DNA of 64,000 bases from Amesomyces nigricolor (lineage: Eukaryota > Ascomycota > Sordariomycetes > Sordariales > Chaetomiaceae), in NCBI GenBank assembly GCA_004802645.1, contig SRKS01000004.1, positions 1,550,001 through 1,614,000 of the forward strand. Reading direction: 5' to 3'. Positions 20,773 to 31,248 of this stretch are shown piece after piece. Position numbers and translations under genes: made by a program. Each line of letters starts with the position of its first letter. Position 1 is the stretch's first letter. Below the pieces are notes generated by a model that was not told where the DNA came from, did not search any database, and saw only the letters and a program-made list of their open reading frames with translations.

Positions 20773-23562
20773 TCAGCACAGGCGAATCCGTTTGTGGGTG
20801 GGAGCCGCTGGCATACCGGTCTCATCGACCAGACTCTCCTCCTCGTCAATCCTGCTTCGTTTACCAGCGAGGCCCGATGGGGTCATGGCGGCCTCCTGTG
20901 GCTCCTCGTACTCGACAATATCGTCTCCACTGGTCGGTTGCTGGTCTTCCTCGTCCCCATCGTTCCAGTCGATTTCGTCATTGTTGATACCGGATGTTGC
21001 TACGAGCAGTTGAGCATCGTCGTCTACTGGCGCGAGCTGGTCGTCTGCCTCGTCGTTCTCTTCGTAGTCAATCTCGTCGCCGTTGATGGTCGTGCTCGTG
21101 CGGGAAGACGCCGTTGTCACAGTCACAGTGACAGCGGCCAGGTCTTGGTAATCCGCACCGGTCGGTTCGCTGGCATCCTCGGGTTGATGCGGCTCATCTG
21201 TGGAGGCATCGTCCGCCACAGTCTCGGCGGCATCGTAGGTCATCGTGTACTCCTCGTACTCTTCTACCTCTTCGCGGATCGTTGAGAGGGCGTGTTCGTC
21301 ATCGAAGGCGAGGATCAAGTCGTTATCTTGATGCGCAGCCATGTTAGCACTGGATCCGAAAGAGAAAGCCATGCTGAGCTCGCTGAATTCCGAGGACGCA
21401 ACCGAGCTGTCACAAGCCATATCGGTGCTGGGTAATGCTGAGGCCTGTTCTTGAAGACCCAATGCTGGATGCGCTGAATTTTGAGGAGTCGACTCATATT
21501 CGTCATCCGAATAATCAATCACCCATGATTCTTCTGCATGATTGGCACTTGACACCTGCGCAGCTGGCTGGTTTGATGTGCATGACAGTTCGCTTTTGGC
21601 TTCAAGCGCAAATCTTGAAACCAGAAGCTCATCATGACTGGTGTAGTCGCTAAAGATCATTTCGCAATCCTCGTCGTCAAGGAACGCGGTTGGACTTCGG
21701 AATTTGCTGGAAAGACAGGGCGGAGGTGCTGGGGGGAAATGAGAAGGGGATTTACCGTTTGTACCTGCTTCGTGTTCAGTACCGTCATCTTCCAGAGCGG
21801 TCTCTCCTTGGACCGTGGTGAATTCTGTGATTTTGAGGAATTCGTTGCTGTGTTGTTCTTCTGTCGGTTGATCGATGCGCTCATCAGCCGTGTCAATATC
21901 AGCTTGAGCGTGTGAGTGACCTGTCGCACTATCCTCAGCGGCCTGTTCAGCCCAGGAGTGCTCCTCCTCTGCTGCGTCCTCGGTACGCTCCTGCTCGTGG
22001 GGCTGCACCTCGGCGTGCTGGTATCCTGGCGCGTCGTCCTCGGCCGCCTGCTCTGCCCAAGATTGTTCCTCTTCGATCACGGCGTCGGTGTGCTCATGCT
22101 CAAACGACTGCGCCTCAGCGTCCACATCTTCCAGGCTCTCTTCAACGTTGAGCTCCTCCGTCTGATGCTTGGAAGCGTCAACAGAAGCCTCAAAATCCTC
22201 CTCTTCTTCTCCAACCGGAGCGTCCTCAGTAGGCTCGGGCGTGGGCTCATCCTTGTCCTCGGCATTATCTGCAAAGGCTTTTCCATGCTCGGGGGGGATA
22301 TTTTCAACATCTTCGTCATACTCATCCTCATGCCTGTCGCTGAACGGCTCATCTTGCATCTCGCCATCATCCAGAAGACCAACAGGGGAGTCTTCTTCAG
22401 CGTCATCCGACATCTCAGAATCCTCCAACTGCTGGGACTGGCCTTTGACGAGCTCTGCATCTGCAAGCAGCTCAAGAAACTGGTCCTCCGCGTCCCGTCG
22501 CACGAGCAGGTGAATGATGGGCTCGGGGGAGATACCAGGGACCTGGCTGAGCGCAGCATGACAATCGAGCACCTCGCGGAAGCTCCGGGTCAGGAACTTC
22601 TCGTTTGACTGCTCCCCAAATTCAAGATCAAGTGGGTCGAATCGGACCATCAACTCATCAGTTGGCGCGATCTCCTCAGAGACGACAGCCCGGAGAGCCG
22701 AGAGGAACTCCCACAGCGGACGGTCGAGTTGCTGGGTGTCGGAAAGAAAGTACGAGTCTGGATCGTCTTCCGGGCTTCCAAACAGAGTGTAGTACTCTTC
22801 ATTGTAGAGAACGTCTATGTTGGGAACACCGGCGGAGGAATGTGCGTGCTCACCAGCCGCGTCTTCAAAATCGGCGTCTTGGTGGTCAGGAGAGTGCTGT
22901 TCCTGAGCCATCTCTTCGTGGTCATCGACGGCCAAGTCGGTGCCTTGGTCCTCGGTGGGCGCGCGCTCTTTCTCTGCGCCGCCAAGCTCATACTGTGCTG
23001 TCTCATCTTCACCATGCTCTTCGAGATCGACGTCCCGGTGCCAAGACTCATCCTCCTCGTGTACCGAGGCGTCCTCGTGATTGTCGTCCACTGGTCGAGC
23101 GGCATCGCCGAATTCAGCAGCGGGAGGACCGTTCGATGAGGCGCCTGCTTCGCCAGCATCCGTAGCCACAGCCTGCTCTGCCGTGCTCAAGTCGACGTCG
23201 ATGTCCGTCGCTACGAAATCATCGTCCTCATACCCAATTTCATCCTGATACTGAACTCCAGCCTCAGCGTCACCGCCGGTATCCCCTTCTGTGTCCTTCG
23301 TGGCTGGGGCCTGTTCTTCCTCCGCAGGGGCGGCATATGCCTCTTCGTCGCCCCGGCCTAGCTTGGAGTCGGTATCCAGAGCAAACCCATCGCCAAGAAC
23401 ATCCTCAGCGGCGTCGTGCTCGACTTCTTGATAAGCGCCGTCCAACCCAAAATCGAAGTCGTCAACTTCAAGCTCGACATTCGAGTCAACGCCCAGCTGG
23501 TAGTCTTGTTCGAGCAGATCGCGAGAACCAGGCTCTACTACTGATACCCCAGCGTGCTCCAT
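20773..23562 (-). CDS. Large acidic nuclear-like protein, function unknown
   Basis: A single 2,790-nt frame encodes 929 residues with very high Asp/Glu content. The N-terminal ~240 residues are acidic and disordered. A more ordered block at about residues 247-380, around NIDVLYNEEYYTLFGSPEDD and PEPIIHLLVRRDAEDQFLEL, looks like the conserved core. A duplicated unit follows (EEEQSWAEQAAEDDAPGYQ, then EEEHSWAEQAAEDSATGHS). Near the C-terminus are two similar motifs, GDEIDYEENDE and NDEIDWNDGDE. The protein ends with basic clusters (GKRSRID and THKRIRLC) that could be a bipartite nuclear signal, so nuclear location is inferred. I do not recognise a named family. An intron-like 49-nt segment at 21707-21755 was kept as coding because removing it shifts the frame. 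The gene is divergent from RET2. Confidence 0.78.
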   Translation of the reverse strand: MEHAGVSVVEPGSRDLLEQDYQLGVDSNVELEVDDFDFGLDGAYQEVEHDAAEDVLGDGFALDTDSKLGRGDEEAYAAPAEEEQAPATKDTEGDTGGDAEAGVQYQDEIGYEDDDFVATDIDVDLSTAEQAVATDAGEAGASSNGPPAAEFGDAARPVDDNHEDASVHEEDESWHRDVDLEEHGEDETAQYELGGAEKERAPTEDQGTDLAVDDHEEMAQEQHSPDHQDADFEDAAGEHAHSSAGVPNIDVLYNEEYYTLFGSPEDDPDSYFLSDTQQLDRPLWEFLSALRAVVSEEIAPTDELMVRFDPLDLEFGEQSNEKFLTRSFREVLDCHAALSQVPGISPEPIIHLLVRRDAEDQFLELLADAELVKGQSQQLEDSEMSDDAEEDSPVGLLDDGEMQDEPFSDRHEDEYDEDVENIPPEHGKAFADNAEDKDEPTPEPTEDAPVGEEEEDFEASVDASKHQTEELNVEESLEDVDAEAQSFEHEHTDAVIEEEQSWAEQAAEDDAPGYQHAEVQPHEQERTEDAAEEEHSWAEQAAEDSATGHSHAQADIDTADERIDQPTEEQHSNEFLKITEFTTVQGETALEDDGTEHEAGTNGKSPSHFPPAPPPCLSSKFRSPTAFLDDEDCEMIFSDYTSHDELLVSRFALEAKSELSCTSNQPAAQVSSANHAEESWVIDYSDDEYESTPQNSAHPALGLQEQASALPSTDMACDSSVASSEFSELSMAFSFGSSANMAAHQDNDLILAFDDEHALSTIREEVEEYEEYTMTYDAAETVADDASTDEPHQPEDASEPTGADYQDLAAVTVTVTTASSRTSTTINGDEIDYEENDEADDQLAPVDDDAQLLVATSGINNDEIDWNDGDEEDQQPTSGDDIVEYEEPQEAAMTPSGLAGKRSRIDEEESLVDETGMPAAPTHKRIRLC

Positions 23563-24428
23563 CGTCGATATCGGGCGAAGAGTAAGGGTAGTGGAGGTGG
23601 AAAAATTATGCCGAAAACGGCAGGTTTGAATTTGCGGCTTGTTACTGCCAAAAACCCATCCGCGTATCTACTGTCTGGGGTTATTGGGTCAGTCAGAATG
23701 ACGTCGGATATGGAAGGCGGCGTCGATGGGTAGGCGGTGTTGGTGTTGGTGGAGATCGAGGACTCAAGATGGGATGTAGGAGTTGGTAGGCAACAGCGGT
23801 AGTGCGAGGAAATCGCGTCTCTGGTCGTGGGATAGTCGCAGGGGGGGATGCACTCGATGCGGGTCGTTCAAAATTCGAGGGCAGACACGTCGGGGCCTCG
23901 AGATGAGATGAGATCCTCGAACGTCTGGTCAGTCGGGCAGTTGCAAACGCACAATGCCGCACGGCGAGCCGAGGTGTTGCTGAGAGAGTGAAATTAAAGT
24001 ACGAAGAACCTGGCCGTCAAAACTTGATGGTCTCCTCAATAATAGGATGGGTAGACGAGGAAAGTGGCTCGAGAGGTGGTTGGAAGAATCCGAATTCAAG
24101 CCAGATGACTGACGGAGGGGAGTGATGCGTTTGGCAACTTAAGTTGGCGAAGGCAGAAACGCGAAAGCCTGAGGTCAGTCCCGCGTTGGGCTTAGCGCCA
24201 ATTTACCCACTTAAAGTTGTTCCATGCGAGGTGCACGTGCAAGAGCACTCAGGCAAGGCCATTGCGGGTCTGGCCTGTGAGCTGCCTGCCAGCTGTCAGC
24301 CCCTCGACGGCGTCCCTGTCGGAAAGCCAGATCAACCACAGTTCAATGAGAGACGCCATCCAGGAGTCGTGAAGCTCGCCCAACCTCACACCCGCCTCCC
24401 ATTCCGCCCTTTCCTAGCTCCAGACAAG
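23563..24428. promoter_or_regulatory. Divergent promoter region, acidic protein and RET2
   Basis: This 866-base gap separates two divergent start codons and must hold both promoters. No gene is seen. No specific factor site is claimed. Confidence 0.5.
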
Positions 24429-26188
24429 ATGGTAGAATACCCCAGCATTAGAATACTATCGCCAATGCTGACAATTACCCCAGGTTGTCCTCGCTGCGTC
24501 CATCTGCACCCGCGGCGGCAAGGCCGTCCTCGCCCGCGCATTCCACGACATCAAGCGGTCGCGCATCGAAGCCCTCCTCGCATCGTTCCCCAAGGCCGCC
24601 AATTCCGGCACACAGCACACCACCGTCGAGCAGGACAATGTCCGCTTCGTCTACCAGCCGCTGGACGAGCTGTACATGGTGCTCATCACCAACAAGCAGT
24701 CCAACATCCTCCAGGACATCGACTCGCTGCACCTCTTCGCCCAGGTCGTGACCAGCACATGCAAGAGCCTCGACGAGCGGGAAATTCTCCGGAATGCCTT
24801 TGAGCTGATCAGCGCCTTTGATGAGCTGGTGACGCTCGGGTACCGGGAGAACCTGACCATCAGCCAGATTAAGACCTTCCTGGAGATGGAGAGTCACGAG
24901 GAGCGGATTCAGGAGATTATTGCGCGGGTACGTGGATTGGCATTGCCGCAGATTTGGGTTCATCCGCTGACGCAGCTGCGATACAGAACAAGGAGTTGGA
25001 GGCTACCGAGGAGCGCAAGAGGAAGGCCAAGCAGCTCGAGATGCAGCGCAAGGAGTCTGGGAGGAGCGGTCGCGCGGGCGGTATGGGCGGGCGGCCACCT
25101 GTCTACCCCACCTACACCCCGCCAGTACGGCCTGCCGTTACCGAGACGTACGACACCTACGAGGCGGAGAAGAACAAGTCCAAGTATGCGATCCTTACTG
25201 CCTTGGCGCTTGCGCAACGCAAACTGACACAAGCAGGTTCACCGCACCGAAGGGCAAGGGCATGCAGTTGGGCAAGAAGTCCAAGACCACAGATATGTTC
25301 GAGCGCGTCAAGACGGAGCTTGGCCCCGTGGACGACACTCCCCTTGTGCCCATCGCCACCCCCTCAGCGCCAGAACCCGCCGCTGCCCCTCGGATATCGT
25401 CCACGCTAGACCGGGATGCCATCCATGTCACCGTCAACGAGGCCATTTCAGCCAAGATCTCCAGAGACGGCGCGCTAAACTCGTTCGCTATCAGCGGCGA
25501 CCTGACACTGCGCGTCACGGATCCTTCGCTTACGAAGCTCAAGCTGAACCTGAACGCCAGACCTTCGCATGGCGCGCAGTTCAGGACACATCCAAACGTC
25601 GACAAGAACGTCTTCAATAGCTCCAAGATTATTCAGATGGCCAATCAGGCGCGCGGCTTCCCCGTGAACAACTCGGTCGGCGTCCTCCGGTGGCGGGCGA
25701 CGCCCAAGGTGGATGACACCAGCGCGCTGCCTATCACCTTCACCGTCTGGGTCAACAAGGGTTCCGATGGCAACTGCACGATGACGATCGAATACGAGCT
25801 GACTGGGAGCGACACACTGAAGGATGTCAGCGTCGTTGTGCCGTTCAGCGGCGCCGAGCCCTCTATTTCCAGCTTCGACGCTGTTTACGACCTCTCGGGT
25901 GATACCCTGGAGTGGACGATAGGCACTGTCAGTGAGGAGAACGCGAGCGGCGCGTTCGAGTTCGAGGCGCAGACGGATGACGAGAACGACTTCTTCCCCA
26001 TGCAAGTGCGGTTCTCGAAGACAACGCCGTTTGTGGATGTCGATGTAAGCTCTCGAATTCCACATGCCAGGGAATATGCACAACTAACCAGTCCACAGGT
26101 CCAATCGGTTGAGCTGGTCGATATGGATGAGGAGGTCACCTTCTCGAAGGAGATCAAGTCGGTTGCGGATTCGTTCACAATTGAGTAG
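24429..26188 (+). CDS. ret2: Coatomer subunit delta (delta-COP)
   Basis: Exons 24429-24431, 24484-24927, 24987-25183, 25237-26044 and 26099-26188 total 1,542 nt and 513 residues. The first coding exon is only the ATG. The 52-nt intron then joins it to VVLAASICTRGGKAVLARAF, the longin-domain start of delta-COP (residues 1-140). A charged linker rich in Lys/Arg (ERKRKAKQLEMQRKE, about 150-170) follows. The mu-homology domain begins near residue 255 and runs to the end, with WRATPKVDDTSALPITFTVW as a family signature. Delta-COP belongs to the F-subcomplex of the COPI coat, acting in Golgi-to-ER retrieval; its mu domain contacts cargo and tethers. The last intron is 54 nt and stop-free, so unspliced reading is also open, but VDVDVQSVELVD with the intron removed fits the family better. 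It is convergent with AACS, 248 bases between stops. Confidence 0.96.
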
Positions 26189-26436
26189 ACGGATTGAAGG
26201 CTGATGAACTATGTTGTCTTTGAGCGGGCATGTACCTTGGTGCGCGGCGCGACTAGAACGGCAGGAAAATTGTCAATTCTAGATTTTTAATATCCCTCGT
26301 TGCAGGTGAACGCAGTTGAACGAACCCGAGAGACAGCCACATGACGACAATCTCTACCCTTCATACCTCTATTAGATGTCTAGCGCATTATTTTACTGAC
26401 CCAGCGTACTCTCTATCAGCAGCCCTCCATCGCCCT

Positions 26437-28674
26437 TCAGTTGGGCAGAACCTCGTTCGCTTTCCTGGCCCACTCCCTGAACCAGTCCAACGCCTCAGGG
26501 TTCGCAACGCTGGCGTTTGTCTTGACCTGCATCCCAGACAGGATCTGCTTGACGGCAACCTCGATCCTGTGAGCTCATTAGCACACAATCAAGTATCAGG
26601 GCTCAAAGGGGACAACATACTTCTTCCCATTCCCCGTCTTCGGCACCCCTCCCCTAGCCTCCTCAATCACCCCAGGCACATGTCTCGGGCTGAGCTCCCG
26701 CCTCACCGTCTCCGCGATCCTCTTCTTCAACCCCTCCTCAAACTCCATCCCCGCCTTCACCACCACAAACAAACACACCGTCTCATCCCGATCCGTCTCC
26801 CTCCTCCTCCCGACACAAACCGCATCCTCCACCTCCGCCGCAAAGAACCTCGTCAGCACATTATAGATCTCTGCGCTCCCAAACCTCACACCCGCCGGCT
26901 TCAAAACCCCATCACTTCTCCCTAGCATCACTAGCCCACCACCAGCCTGCGCCTCATCAACCCGCCGCACGAAATCCCCATGGTGCCACAGCCCAGGGAA
27001 CCGCTCAAAGTACGCCGCGCGGTACTTCTCCTGCCCGCCCTCCCCAAAGAAAGTAAGCGGCTGACACGGGAACGGCTTTACGCAAACCAAATCGCCCGGC
27101 GCGTCCGCGGGGTCAACGGGGAGCGGGTTATCAGAGTCCGACGCCGAATCCACAACCCCCACCGCCATTCCCAAACCAGCGCACTGCACCTCCCCGGCAC
27201 GCACAGGCAGCAACGGACACGGCGCGCCAAACAGCGAGATGATATCCGTCCCGCCTGTGATAGAGGCAAGGTTAACCTTGCTCGGGAAGGCGGAGTACAC
27301 CCAGGCGAAGGTGGAGGGCGGGAGCGGGGAGGCGGTGGAGTAGATTGCTTCAAGCGAAGACAAGTCCAGGGAAGACAGCGGCGGGAACTGGGTGGCGTTG
27401 GCTTCGAGGGTGGTAAGGTAGGCGGCGGAGGTGCCGAAGTGGGTGACGCGGAGGGAGGCGAGGAGGAGCGGGAGGGAGAGGAAGCCGTGGGGTTTGAAGG
27501 GCGAGCCGGAGTAGAGGACCAGGGAGGCGCCGCAGGAGAGGGCGGAGACGCTCCAGTGGTGCATCATCCAGGAGGTGGTGGTGTAGTAGAGCATGCGGGA
27601 GGTGGGGGTGAGGGTGCAGTGGAGGTAGTGCTCTTTTTTGTGCTGGAGGAGGGTGCCCGCGGCGGTGTGCACGATGGCCTTGGGGAGGCCGGTCGTGCCG
27701 CTGGAGTAGAGGACGTAGAGGGGGTGGGAGGGGGGGAGTTGGGCGAAGACGAGGGGGGCGGATGGTGGGCTGGAGGGGGTGTTAGTGAGTGATACGGTTT
27801 CGAGAGTTGAAAAGGAACTTACGAGTTGAGGAACGCCTCATACTCCTCCGCCTTGACACCCTTAGCGCGGATCTCATCCAAACCCGTCTCGATGTTCTTC
27901 AGAGCCCTGATGGCAACGACTTGCTCCAGGCCGTGCTTCTTCAGCTCTTCAACAACCTCCAGCGTCTTGGCCTTACCAGACCACTCCTTGCCGTTGTACA
28001 GCGTCGCATTATCGGCAAAAAGCACCTGCGGCCGGATCTGCACCAGGCGGTCCAGCACGGCACTGACGCCGTTGTCCGGGCTGATGCCTGTCCAAATGGC
28101 ACCAATGGTGGCGGTACTCAGCAGGGCAACCAGTGCCTGCACGTGGTTTGCGACGAAGCCGGCGACGACACTCTTCTCCTTGACGCCGGCGGCGCGTAGA
28201 GCGTTGGAGCAGCGGCGGACCTGGTCCCGGAGCTCGGCCCACGACGTCTCGGTCAGGTGGCTGTCGTTCTCAGTGACGGTGATGACGGCGGTGCTAGAGT
28301 CGTTGACCTCGGCGTTGGCAGGAAAGAGGAGGTTCTCTGCGAAGTTGAGACGGGCACCGGCGAAGAAGTCGGGCCTGGGGAACATGGGGGCGTTGGGGGG
28401 GGACCTGGAAGGGGTTAGTAGGGGCTAGTAGTAAAGGGGTGTGTCCGGATTCACAACAGACCTCATCGAAAGGCTTGGAAGCCTTGATGCCAATGAAGTG
28501 CCAGGTTTCAGCCCAGAACTCGGCTACATTGTCGACGGACCACTTGAACAGCCCCGCGTAGTCGTTGAGTTTCAAGCCGTACTTTGAGTTCACATGTTGG
28601 AGGAACTTCCACATGTGGGTGTCCTGAGGATTGTCATGTCTCCAAAGCTCGGCGGCCGGCATCGCGACGGTCAT
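26437..28674 (-). CDS. aacs: Acetoacetyl-CoA synthetase, with a one-base frame conflict at the first splice
   Basis: Four minus-strand exons are supported: 28462-28674, 27823-28404, 26621-27769 and 26437-26566. The product is an ANL-superfamily acyl-CoA synthetase: ACAS N-terminal domain (ELWRHDNPQDTHMWKFLQHV), family block FFAGARLNFAENLLF, AMP-binding P-loop YSSGTTGLPKA in exon 3, TGGTDI, and the C-terminal GNGKK lysine region. Known enzymes activate acetoacetate in the cytosol with ATP and CoA, feeding sterol or ketone-body use. Introns 2 and 3 keep frame. For intron 1, the only sensible donor (GTCTGT, phase 0) and the branch-linked acceptor CCAG leave exon 2 one base out of frame, just before a run of eight cytosines. 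One base fewer would give about 690 residues, the normal size. I therefore suspect a homopolymer error or a real frameshift, not a different gene. It is divergent from LCB2. Confidence 0.88.
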
Positions 28675-31248
28675 GATTATGTGTCAAGGAGGGTTGAGTG
28701 TGACTGGCTTGGGCAAATGTGATAGTTGAAGATCTGGCTTAGAGTATGAGACGGAGAATCCGGGGAAGCGAGGGGGTGTTGGATGGACCCACGGAGATGG
28801 AGATGGAGATGGAGATGGAGACTCGAGACGAGACACCAGGATCTGCTCTTCTCTTCTTTTTCACGGTTTCATCAATTCAAAGAGGAGAAGCCTTTGCCGC
28901 TCAACAAAATGCCAAAATTCCATCCCGAGTTCCAATGGGGACGACCCGCCGAATCTAACCTCAATCTCCAACTTCTGAGCCGCGGCGATGGCCCCGAGTC
29001 CGGGCAAAGCCGACAATTGCCACGAGCGACGGCATCCATTCCACGGCTTTTGCTCCTCAGTGCTCCTCTGCCATGCAGGTACCGGACTGGCCCGAGGCCC
29101 TGGACCCACAGGCGGATCTTGGAGCATTGTGTTTTTAGCATTGTGTGTCGCTTGGCAGCTCAAAGGGAAACGAAACTGTGCCCTCCCTCCAACAGTCCAA
29201 CAAACGGAGATGAAAGCAAAGAACAAGGTGGACGGGAACAGGAACCTTAAAAGCCGGCCACACCTCAGGGTACTGTACACGGATACCTGGACGACGGCTG
29301 GATCTCACACTTGGACGAGCACGCAGTTCGCTTATTTTGGTCATGAACTTCCGATTTAACTCCATGCCGGCCGATACTTCAAGAGACATCGCAGACAAGG
29401 TTGGTTTGCCCATCACCCTTATGGCAATTTCCAGGGTAACAGAAAATGAAGGGCCTCGGTGTCACCCACAGGAGAGTTCCCCAGGGTTGCCGCCTCTTAC
29501 TCTTCATAGTAGTTGCATGGGAGACAACAGGATAGGAAGCAGTGCACAGTAACAAGAGAGGGGCTACACATGTCTGCCCAAGCCCATGTGCAGTCGTTGA
29601 GACAAACACTTGCCGCCGACCGACACAGTATGGGTGCATCCCTTCAACAGTGGTCGCTGTCATGCAAGCCCAGAGGGTGGGCTGGTTGGAATGGATCCAC
29701 AGACGAGATGGATGCTGCCCCTGAGGGAAAACCCACAGATTTGTTCGATGTCCAGGCGGTCGAGCACTTCAAACTTTGAATGGAAGTCTGCTTGCTGAGT
29801 AAATCCCAGAGGCCGCCGTGTCGCTTACACTGCCAATGTAACAACAGCACGCAGGCTCGCCGGGGGTTCCGGACTGGTGGAATCAACGAATCGACGCACC
29901 ATCGGCCGCGCTGCAGAACCACTGCCGTCTTACTCGACGCATCCTCTGCGGGTTGGGCTGTCGTCAGGTAAATCGAGAAAGCCATCAGGAACAAGTCGGA
30001 ACACACCGCCCTCGTCGACCCCCGTGTCATGCCACCCATGAGGGCGCTTCCCGCGTATTGTTTTGAAACACTCAGCTCATCCGCGTGGATCTTGCCATGC
30101 CCCTCTGCCGGTTCGAGCCTCATCAGGGTCCATCAAAGAAGCCTCATCTCAACGGGTCCTCGAAGGTTCAAACTCGGAGGGACCAAGCTGTGAGCCGGGA
30201 GCACCCGAGATAGCTCCTAAACTGTGTAATTCAATCCCAACTTGCTCCGGGATGGGATTGGCGGAAGTCGCCTTTCGAAGGTGACATGGCGGATGATCGG
30301 GCTCCTGATGATGACGGGGTCGCAGTCGGAGGCTTCGGCATCGAGAGGAAGCTAAAATCCAGACAGGGGGAAGGGGACAAAAGTCATCGTCCCGCCGTCC
30401 AAAGCGCGCAAGGCACAGGGCTGGACCGCCAAATTGGACGGTCCACTTTGACCCAGCGCCCGAGACCCCGATTCGCCAATTTCCTGGCGCTGCCGACGCC
30501 CGCTTCCCTGAAATCCTCGGCCATATCTATCCACTTTCACAGTTCCCTTCCCTTCCCCTTTCGAACCTTCGTCTCTTGTTCCTGTCCCGAACCCGACCCA
30601 TCACCGCCACAAGACCTGTCAGTCAACCGTTCACACAACCGTCAAGACACACAGGGCGAGGGCGACTTGGGCCGCCGGTTTCCTTTTTTTTTTTCCTTCT
30701 CTCCTCCGAGAGTTGACGTCGATAGCTGCAGCAGCAAGCATCCATCCGATCTGTCCGCCCCTTGCAGGCTTGCAGCCAGCTATCGACTGCGACTTCTCAT
30801 TCGCCCGACTCGGGAGCTTCGAGCAGCGCGTGGCACCGCACCTCCCGACTGATATTGGTGGCTCTCTGCGCGCCCCTCTAATTGAGAGTCAAGCGTAAGT
30901 TTGCCGTTCTTGTAAAAATCTTTGCTGTTGGATTTGGCCGGTTTGTTCTGGGCCCAGAAGCAGTCGCGGCGTGTGGAGCTCGAAAAGGGGGACCACTGGA
31001 GCAGTCCTCCTGCGCGCAGCCGCCCGCCGCTCCCGGCGAGCTCCAATTTCAACACACCGCTTCAGGGGACACTCAGTTTCCGTTTTTCTTTGACCTAGAT
31101 CACCAAAACCAGCGCTCGAGCCTCATCTCCGAACACCGTACTGACATGCGCCACTGCAGCTTCAGTTGGTTTCGCCCGCTTCAGTAGCTCTTGCCGTCGG
31201 TTCCGGGGCTTTTCACATTACAGCCGAGCAGTCCGCGCGGTCTCAGCG
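28675..31248. promoter_or_regulatory. Divergent promoter region, AACS and LCB2
   Basis: The 2.6-kb gap separates the start codons of AACS and LCB2. It contains a hexamer repeat at 28793-28822 and a long, partly pyrimidine-rich LCB2 leader with an interrupted T/C run near 30,680. A strong GTAAGT donor at 30895 could open a 5' leader intron. No protein-coding or RNA gene was recognised in the middle. Confidence 0.5.
28793..28822. repeat. (GGAGAT)5-like hexamer array
   Basis: Four perfect GGAGAT units and a fifth GGAGAC unit lie about 120 bases upstream of the AACS start codon, in its presumed leader or promoter. One strand is strongly purine-rich. Confidence 0.88.

Noticed and set aside
28404..28461. 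Alternative 37-nt AACS intron ending at CTACTAG that would keep the frame
   Set aside because: It is shorter than any intron in the window, lacks room for a branch point, and leaves the clear CTAAC and CCAG signals unused.
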